Assembly: GCA_964058845.1 (NCBI GenBank)
Contig: CAXKVR010000703.1
Location: 1-24,972, forward strand
Direction of reading: 5' to 3'
DNA length: 24,972 nt
Source: Carex sylvatica
Lineage: Eukaryota; Streptophyta; Magnoliopsida; Poales; Cyperaceae
The translations under genes were made by a program, and so were the position numbers. Of the stretch, positions 18,786 to 24,972 are shown one piece after another. The notes below the pieces were generated by a model that was not told where the DNA came from, searched no databases, and saw only the letters and a program-made list of their open reading frames with translations. Within the stretch, counting starts at the first letter, position 1; each line of letters begins with the position of its first letter.

Positions 18786-20335
18786 CCAGACCGGGTGCTC
18801 CGTCAGTTTGGACTTCCTCCACTCATCCCCGCAGATCCAGACATCCCGAGATCTATCATCACGAGGCTACACGGGTACGTACAAGTTTTGTTTTTCTTGG
18901 ATTTTGTATTTAATATTAGTTGTTGTAGAAACTAAATTGCATCATATTAATTACAGGACGTACCACAGTAATCACGCCGATAAAGATTAGAGTACACATT
19001 TCCTGGAGCACTACGACAGAGCAGGGACCATGAGGGAGAACTTGTGGCAGATGTCGGGGGATTATGAGACGCAGCTCCAGGGGTCTCCCCTACTGAGATA
19101 TCAGGCTTGGTACCTGCGGGTTGGCATGGCCTCCGTGTATCTTGAGGGAGATTACGGCAATTATCTTCGCTCCAAGATCTTCGAAGATGATGGTTATACC
19201 CCCACTGGCAGGAGAGGTGCTCGCGATGTAAGTAATGCACCTAAACTAACTCATTTTGACCATCTTTTTAACCTTTTTTTCTAATGTATCTTATTTTAAT
19301 TTTTGTAGTTGCTACTAGCGGTTAAAGGTGGAGCACATTCAATTGTTTGTCTTGGAAAGCGTGACTTCAGGGTTTTTTGGACACACAATGTTGAACTACT
19401 TTGCGCCTTGCATTGAGGGCCACGGCCACGAGGCCAAGCTAGTCACGATGCTCAGAGACGCCGGAGAGGACATCGATTGGCGCAGAGTACATAGGGATGA
19501 GCCCGGCGCGCCACCTGTTATGACTGTTGATATGCCACCAGAGCCCGCAGACCAGCCAGAGTGGGACTACCACCGTTGGGTTCTGGGCATGTCTAGTTGG
19601 CACGCCTATTTTGACCAGTATGGACGTCCGTGTCTTCCCCAGGTTCGGTATTATTTATTTTATGTCAAGTTAGTTAAAATTTTCTCATTTAGTAAAGTAA
19701 GTTAGTTAAAATTTATTAAATTATTTGTTTCCTTCCAGGGTCCTGCCTACATGCCGACACAGCCTGAGCACCAGGCTAGATCCCCGGAGCTTCCTCAGGT
19801 TTGGCATTCTTTATTTTATGTCAAGTTAGTTAAAATTTTCTCCTTCGGTAAAGTACGTTAGTTAAAATTTAGTTAGTTAAAATTTATTGAATTATTTGTA
19901 TCCTTGCAGGGTCCTGCCTACATTCTGACACAGCCTGAGCACCAGGCTGGATCTCCGGAGATTCAGTCTATGCATGAGTCTCAGAGCTTGCAGTTCAGCC
20001 TTGCAGATCTAGCTCCAGGTGATCAGTGGGATACAGCCGCTTCTCCTGCACCGCACCAGCCGTATTTAGCGAGGGCTCACGATTGGGAGGCCTCTGGTAG
20101 CGGGGCTCAGCCTGACTTACCCTTGTTTCAGACCCCTCTGCTAGCTACACACGCCGCCGAGGATCCATGGGGTACAGCACTCACGATGAGCAGAGAGACT
20201 GAGCCCGAGGTCGAGATCACACCAGCTCGTGTGGCGCAGGAAGGAGAAGTACAATGGAATAACTGGCATCGAGTTTTCACCAGAGAGAACAGAGGCAGAC
20301 CAGCTGACCGATATTCCGATTCGCGGTATCGTTGA
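18786..20335 (+). pseudogene. PMD (MAIN/MAIL-type) gene, 3' half
   Basis: The interrupted exon resumes with [23 protein letters not shown], classic PMD sequence, to 18874. Later exons: 18957-19227 ([13 protein letters not shown] at 18988-18990 where Trp is expected, then STHFLEHYDRAGTMRENLWQ), 19319-19642 (VEHIQLFVLESVTSGFFGH...WVLGMSSWHAYFDQYG), 19739-19798 and 19910-20335. The last two begin with near-identical exons (GPAYMPTQPEHQ, GPAYILTQPEHQ). The tail contains MSRETEPEVEITPARVAQEG and ends TGA at 20333. All junctions follow GT/AG and keep frame if the 19318 acceptor is used. The in-frame TAG and the retrotransposon make it non-functional. Confidence 0.85.
19643..19969 (+). repeat. Tandem duplication of an intron plus 20-codon exon
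   Basis: Block 1 (19643-19798) and block 2 (from 19799) each run: intron with TTATTTTATGTCAAGTTAG and GTTAGTTAAAATTTATT, a CAG acceptor, then an exon starting GGTCCTGCCTACAT and ACACAGCCTGAGCACCAGGCT. Block 2 has an extra GTTAGTTAAAATTTA inside its intron and runs on into the last exon. The exon is 60 bp, so the duplication keeps frame. Confidence 0.85.
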
Positions 20336-20578
20336 TAGAGTGTTTTTTGGTAGTTTTCTTTGTAGTGTTTTATGTTTTGTTATGTATTATGTACGCTGAT
20401 AGCTTATTAGGATTTATGTTTTGAGTTTAGCTATGTTTTATGGTAGTATTTATACAACAGAAAAAATAATAAGTGAAACACTACATAATTAAAAACAAAA
20501 ACAAAAGAAGAACAAAAAGAACACTAAACTCCGAAAACAAAAGAAGAACAAAAGAACACCAAAAATGAGTTTAGCTAT
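20336..20578. other. 3' flank of the PMD gene, conserved in copy A
   Basis: T-rich sequence with TGTTTTATG, TATGTACGCTG, AGCTTATTA and GGCAGTATTTATACAA-like blocks also found, on the minus strand, at 4640-4839 in copy A. Probably 3' UTR and terminator region. No ORF. Confidence 0.6.
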
Positions 20579-20936
20579 GATTAAAAACGTCATCAATTCG
20601 GGCTATCTTTGAGCGCTTATATCTCACGATCCGCTCGGAGATTTCGTATGAAACTTTACAAACATGCTTGGAAATGTCAGGAAAGCATGTCGCTCAATTT
20701 TTACATTTTTTGGAGATGAATTGCTCCGAACACGAGTGTGCAAAGTTGGGATCGGATTAAAAACGTTATCAATTCAGGCTATCTTTGAGCGCTTATATCT
20801 CACGATCCGCTCGGAGATTTTGTATGAAACTTTACAGCCATGCTTGGAAATGTCAGGAAAGCATGTCGCTCAATTTTTACATTTTTTGGAGATAAATTGC
20901 TCCGAACACGAGTGTGCAAAGTTGGAATCGGATTAA
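20579..20936 (+). repeat. 176-bp tandem repeat, two units, between converging genes
   Basis: Units start GATTAAAAACGT at 20579 and 20755 and are over 90 percent alike by eye. Each contains GAGCGCTTATATCTCACGATCC, ATGTCGCTCAATTTTTACATTTTTTGGAGAT and GTGTGCAAAGTTGG. The homologous 177-bp repeat lies at 4282-4630 in copy A. It sits at the meeting point of the plus and minus gene sets. Confidence 0.9.
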
Positions 20937-20978
20937 AATATCTTACAATGTAAAATTTAAACTAAGGCATTTAAAATC

Positions 20979-21233
20979 CTATTTCTTAGAAGCCGGTTTC
21001 TTAGCAGCTGGCTTCTTAGCAGCTGGCTTCTTATCAGTCGACTTCTTATCAGCCGGCTTAAGATTAGTCACTCCCGATGATGTGCTCGCCTTACCGGATT
21101 CGTATGAATTTTCAACAAAGTCATCGTCTGAAAGGGGAGGATGAACAATAGGTTGCGGACCAAATCTTTTTCTTAGAAAACAAAATTTACAGTGACATTC
21201 TCCTTGCTCGATATCTCGGTTGCTATCGTTCAT
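20979..21233 (-). CDS. Small Lys/Ala/Pro-tailed protein of the MULE (unknown function)
   Basis: 84 residues from the ATG at 21233 to TAG at 20979. The N-terminus MNDSNRDIEQGECHCKFC holds a Cys cluster (CHCKFC) with a basic FLRKRF after it; the middle is acidic (LSDDDFVENSYES); the C-terminus is a repeat of KKPAA (ADKKSTDKKPAAKKPAAKK), coded by 15-bp DNA repeats (about 20985-21060). Such tails resemble histone H1 and other nucleic-acid-binding tails. A splice acceptor (TTGAACAG/G) lies just before the ATG, and the PHD-like ORF upstream ends near a good donor (C/GTAAGC, about 21402). Splicing those two would not give an in-frame fusion, so this ORF may be a separate product or a 3' exon of a bicistronic transcript. 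No family recognised; whether it is translated is unknown. Confidence 0.45.
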   Translation of the reverse strand: MNDSNRDIEQGECHCKFCFLRKRFGPQPIVHPPLSDDDFVENSYESGKASTSSGVTNLKPADKKSTDKKPAAKKPAAKKPASKK

Positions 21234-21394
21234 CCTGTTCAATAACAAAACAAAAATAAAGTAATACAAAAAAAAATAATACAATATGAAATCAAACGAT
21301 ACAATAATACAACATGAAATCAAACGATACAACACATTAACGTAAAATAATACAACATGAAATTAAACGATACAATACAACGATACAAATTAAA

Positions 21395-21812
21395 TTAAGG
21401 CTTACGAGCTGAGGAACTTGCTCCCTTCCTTTCCTCAGCCCGGCGGAGGCACGCGGGACACTCCCACCTAGTGAGACGAGCGTCATTTACAGGATCTGCA
21501 TCCATACAATTGGGGTGAACAACTGTGCCACATTTAACACAAAAAAAACATATCGACCATATCTCCCTTCACATGACATAAGAGGCACTGTCCCCATCCA
21601 GGTGGAGGGACCCTGTCTACCCAGACATCCATCAGGCGACTTCTCATGCTTGGATCAAGAGTGCTCAGAAATTCTTCATCTTTGGGTAAACCCATTCTTT
21701 CCAAATTCCGATACGCGTGGGCCCTAGCCGTCCAAAAATTATTAATAAGACTTCTTTTTTCTTCGCGTTCGATTTCAGTCATACCTCTATTTTTTCCGGC
21801 TTTAGGTGTCAT
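21395..21812 (-). pseudogene. PHD-finger-like small protein of the MULE, frameshifted
   Basis: The ATG at 21812 opens MTPKAGKNRGMTEIEREEKR, NFWTARAHAYRNLERMGLP, then GWGQCLLCHVKGDMVDMFF. Eight A (21541-21548, T on the coding strand) put the frame out by one base; one base fewer would continue CVKCGTVVHPNC...RWECPAC to TAA at 21395 (138 residues). The order C-x2-C, C-x2-C, H-x2-C, Trp-x-C-x2-C is the C4HC3 signature of a PHD finger, a module that in chromatin proteins reads histone H3 tails. The GDMVDMFFC...C stretch matches the usual GDLL-C-C core. It lies 134 bp after the MURA stop on the same strand, with a TTGCAG acceptor before the ATG. The frameshift could be a true mutation or a homopolymer error. 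Confidence 0.6.
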
Positions 21813-21830
21813 GCTAAAATACTGGTATTC

Positions 21831-21889
21831 TGCAACATAATGAAATACAGATAGTAAGTATTTTTTTTTCATGCAACATAATGAAATAC
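21831..21889. repeat. 41-bp tandem duplication before the PHD-like ORF
   Basis: TGCAACATAATGAAATAC occurs at 21831 and 21872. On the minus strand the copy nearer the ORF supplies the TTGCAG acceptor; the other reads TTGCATG. Confidence 0.75.
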
Positions 21890-21945
21890 TAATAATATTC
21901 AACATTAAGATACTACAACATTAAGTACAATACCGTATATCGCAA

Positions 21946-24945
21946 TTACTTAGTTGTACGACTCATCCTAAAATTCAATCCCCTTGGCACACGAGATCCC
22001 CATGATGATGTGCTTCTTCTACCTGGTTGTACTGCTTCTTCTTGCTGGTTTGCTGTACCAGATGGCCCTGCACCATATGTGCGCCTCACTCCTAGTTGAG
22101 ATGTGCTACTCCTATGTGGTTGCAAAGCTTCTCCTTCCTCGGGTGCTATACCAGATGGTCCCGCATGAGATGTGCTCCTTCTTCCAGCTTGAGATGTGCT
22201 CCTTCTACGCTGGGTAGTACCTGAACGCCCTTGCATCCCAACCACCTCTTCTCCTGTCAGTACTTCTCCCATTGCCTCCCTAAAGATCATAGTTGCATTT
22301 TCACGGAAGGTACGGCTTCTGGCTGTGCTACGCCTCGACCCTTGCGATCCACTTGCCTCTGCCATAACTCGGTCGTTTTCAGCTGCATTTGCTGCGTTAC
22401 GAGAATCTGCAGACCCAATGAATTACATAGTAAGTTATTGAAAAATGTAATAAAATATAATCATTGTTCAATATTACATACCTCGCATCTGCCTGTCGGT
22501 AGTGGAACGGCGGGGACGGTGCCCTATTCGCCTACCTTGCATTTCATCAATGGTCATTGGTTGACGGATATGTTTTCTCCTACCATACCGTATCCAATCT
22601 TTGTTCGGCTCGTATTTTGGGGTAGTGGTCGTAGGCCATTCTTCAGGATTACCGTAAGGAACAAACAAGGCATTCCAAGTACTCAGAAGGTACTCCATTC
22701 TGTACCAGTGGGCAACAAATTGATCGAGGGACCAGCTATTATGGCAACAAACCGCTAACACATGAGCACACGGAATTCCAGTTAGTTGGATACCTCTGCA
22801 TGTACATTACACTGCTCTATCAGGTCCGAATGTCGCGATATACTTGAACTTTCTATGAATAATGGACATAGTTCCATCCTGCGTTTGGACTACTGGAACA
22901 TATTCATCTAGGCCCGTGACTTCGTACTTACCTTCGCCGTGCGAGTATGAGATGACATCCATATTGACAGCTTTCTCCCACCGTTTGGCAAGCTTATCTT
23001 GTACCCGTTTGGAAAAAGGCTTAGAAGCAGTGCTGTGCTCCATCGCTGCCTGCCGCCGCTGAACAAATCACCTGTTGCACTTGTAGAATGTCTCCTCAAC
23101 AAGTGCAGCCACGGGCAACATTCGGGCCTCCTTAAAGACAGCGTTCAGGGACTCAGAGCCATTTGTTGTCATGATACCAAATCGATATCCTCCATCACAG
23201 GTCTGAAATATTTTCTCATAATTTGACGGCTCCATGACATCATTAGGACGTACTTTGCCCACTCTCTTTAAAAAAGCATTACACTTCGGATTTTGCTGCA
23301 ATAGAACAAAGTAAAATTAGATGAAATATGCATGTCAAAGAAACAAAAATGATATAACTTAGACAATATTAGACATACCATGGCAAAATCTTCGAACATC
23401 TCTTTCAGCCTTATTGGCTTTTTCTTCCTGGCTCCTTGTTTGAACCTGATTCCGTACCATTTGTCCTTTCCGCACGCCTGCACCAGGTTATCAGCAACAT
23501 GCTGCATACAAAACCTGTGCACAAAATTAGTCCCATCCCACCCGTATTCGGGTTTCAATGCAGCTTTGATCGCCTTGTGTTGGTCTGATATAACGCATAC
23601 GAATCTATTAACACCAAGCACATGAATTCTAAACCACTGCAAGAAAAAACCCCAATTCTCTTCATTCTCCTTCTGTACAATTGCAAATGCTAGAGGCAGC
23701 AATTGATTCTCGGCATCATAGCCGCAGGCCATCAAAAGCCCTCCCTCATACCGTCCAGAGAGGAAGGCTGCATCTATACTGATCACCGGTCTCAAGTAAT
23801 CAACTGCGGTGATGCATGGTCCATAAGCCCATGCGACGGCCCTGAATTGCTGCACATCTTGCTTGACCAGTCCTGTATTTATATCGATGCTCAGACTAGT
23901 CAGAAATTGGTGTCTCGAGCCGGGATTCTTGTCACATATCCCGATAAGCAATAGTTTCATAAAATTGTACGATTCCTCCCAACTCCCGAATTGCCGGGAT
24001 ACTGCAATCTCACGACCTCTCCAAAGTCGGTTGTACTTTGGGGTTATAGTTCGAAATCTAACCCTCACGCAGTTTGCGACACTCTGAATGCTCATACAGG
24101 GGTTTACCTTAATGCTATCCTCGATGATATCTGCAATGATTGATGCCGTGAGTTGTGCATGGTCAGTCCTGGTGAACTCTGACGTGCATGTGTGAGGCGT
24201 GTCTTGCTCAGTTATTATCCATGTATCTCCATAATTTGTTGCTCTTGCCTTCAGGATAAAATGACAATTCTGAGTGTTGCATCTAATTTCCAACCGGGAT
24301 TTGTCACTTCTGTGAGTATATATCTCCTGATTCTTGTCAACATGGTGCTCTCTAATCTTTTTCGTCAGCTGTTTTTTATTTTCGAAGTGCTGACCTTTTG
24401 CGAGCTCACTCTTGTATTCAACCCGATGACCGTAGTAAGAAACATCTGCTTCTTGAAAAGCAGATGTGTCATTGAAGTTTACAAATGGGTGAGTCTCAGA
24501 ACGGCCACTTAATGGCATATTTCTATTCTGCCTCACAGTGGGCTGTGTGTATTCTCCTTCATTGGTATCATCTCCCTCATCATTATCGTCCCAGTGTTCT
24601 TCTCCCAATTCATCCCCAGTTTGTAGATTCTCCTCCGGTACCTCGTTCATAAATTCAAATTCTGACTCGTGTGGATCCTCCTGTACTGGTGGCGGTCTGG
24701 GGTGAGGATTTGGTTCAGGTCCAGGTAAGAATGAAGGACCTCCCGACACAGATATAGGTGGGATAAAAGGTGGGGATTGTAGTCCGGGTGGGATAAAATG
24801 TGGAGATTGAGGTGAATTACTATATATTTCTGGTTCTGGCGTTGGTTCGGGTACGAATATAGGAGTGTGTGGTTCTGAATTTTGTTGATAATTTTCTGCA
24901 ATATAATTTTGGCCTGAACTTCCAGACCCTGATCCTCTGTGAATC
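21946..24945 (-). pseudogene. MULE transposase MURA (MuDR family), two nonsense codons
   Basis: Three minus-strand exons: 24945-23379 (5' part beyond the window), 23295-22482 and 22406-21946, with GT/AG introns that keep phase. Order: Pro/Glu-rich N-terminus; MuDR DNA-binding region with a WRKY-GCM1-like finger (RCNTQNC...PHTC, about 24290-24190); DDE core with Asp in SIDAAFLSGRYEGGLL (23774), Asp in VISDQHKAI (23585) and Glu in NGSESLNAVF (23154); SWIM finger CTCRGIQLTGIPCAH (22806-22762); a Ser/Arg-rich C-terminal tail with repeats (GRRSTS, AGPSG). All three catalytic acids remain. TGA at 23070-23068 (Trp expected in CNR*FVQRR) and TAA at 22809-22807 just before the SWIM finger break it. 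It would cut and move elements with matching ends in the nucleus. Confidence 0.92.
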
Positions 24946-24972
24946 CTGCACGCAAAAACTTCGAAGCCACTA

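Larger units (their letters stand above)
8866..24972. mobile_element. MULE copy B carrying convergent PMD and MURA gene sets
   Basis: One large Mutator-like element running past the right edge. Left to right: terminal region, PMD promoter and gene (+, 8978-20335), a 176-bp tandem repeat (20579-20936), then on the minus strand a Lys-rich ORF (20979-21233), a PHD-finger-like ORF (21395-21812) and the MURA transposase (21946-24945, incomplete 5' end). An Athila retrotransposon of 6.66 kb (12123-18785) sits inside the PMD gene; without it the visible part is about 9.4 kb. The mirrored but matching order in copy A supports treating these genes as one mobile unit. The right terminus is not seen, so element ends and target duplication cannot be verified. 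Confidence 0.7.

Noticed and set aside
15355..18990. Single 1211-codon protein including PMD sequence at its C-terminus
   Set aside because: After 18785 the frame does not match the PMD frame; the extension is fortuitous, and the true start is near 15609.
22231..22758. 175-codon plus-strand open frame
   Set aside because: Antisense shadow of MURA exons 2 and 3; no recognisable domain.

Overview
The window is plant nuclear DNA, most likely from a eudicot, and consists almost entirely of nested and decayed transposable elements. The evidence is Ty1/copia and Ty3/gypsy (Athila-type) polyprotein remnants, priming sites matching plant initiator tRNA-Met and tRNA-Asp, spliced coding exons with GT/AG borders, a plant mobile domain (PMD, MAIN/MAIL-type) gene and a Mutator-like (MULE, MuDR-type) transposase. 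I see no single-copy host gene, tRNA, rRNA or CRISPR array.

Layout. 1-3250: a badly decayed minus-strand copia element (gag tail at 2939-3250, GAG-pre-integrase and integrase at 1-745), split by a minus-strand gypsy LTR (about 1300-2548). 3865-5355: copy A, a shrunken PMD-MULE relative that keeps one terminal region with a promoter, a tandem repeat and a cut-down minus-strand PMD gene. 5356-6720: the 5' part of a minus-strand copia (250-bp LTR, primer site, gag) fused to copy A. 7035-8297: a plus-strand copia pol remnant. 8298-8865: an element-like patch rich in CGGTTCGG plus unassigned sequence. 8866-24972: copy B, a large MULE running past the right edge.

Copy B carries a plus-strand PMD gene with a TATA/CT-rich leader and a 1.6-kb repeat-filled 5' UTR intron. 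Facing it on the minus strand are the three-exon MURA transposase, then a small PHD-finger-like ORF, then a small lysine-rich ORF. A 176-bp tandem repeat lies between the two converging sets. Copy A has the same layout in the opposite orientation. I infer that MURA mobilised the element and that the PMD, PHD-like and Lys-rich proteins were accessory or chromatin-related functions. That is not shown by the sequence.

Copy B is dead as it stands. MURA has two in-frame stops, the PHD-like ORF has a homopolymer frameshift and the PMD gene has a nonsense codon. A 6.66-kb Athila-type retrotransposon (5' LTR, gag, PR, RT, RNase H, partial integrase) sits inside a PMD exon. That retroelement lacks its 3' end, yet the PMD exon resumes immediately after the break.

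The items most worth a second look are the PMD + MURA + PHD-like + Lys-rich gene set, the one-sided Athila insertion, the recurrent ACACGGCC...GGCCGTGT palindrome (also embedded in frame in pol), the repeat shared by copies A and B, and the PMD exon duplication.
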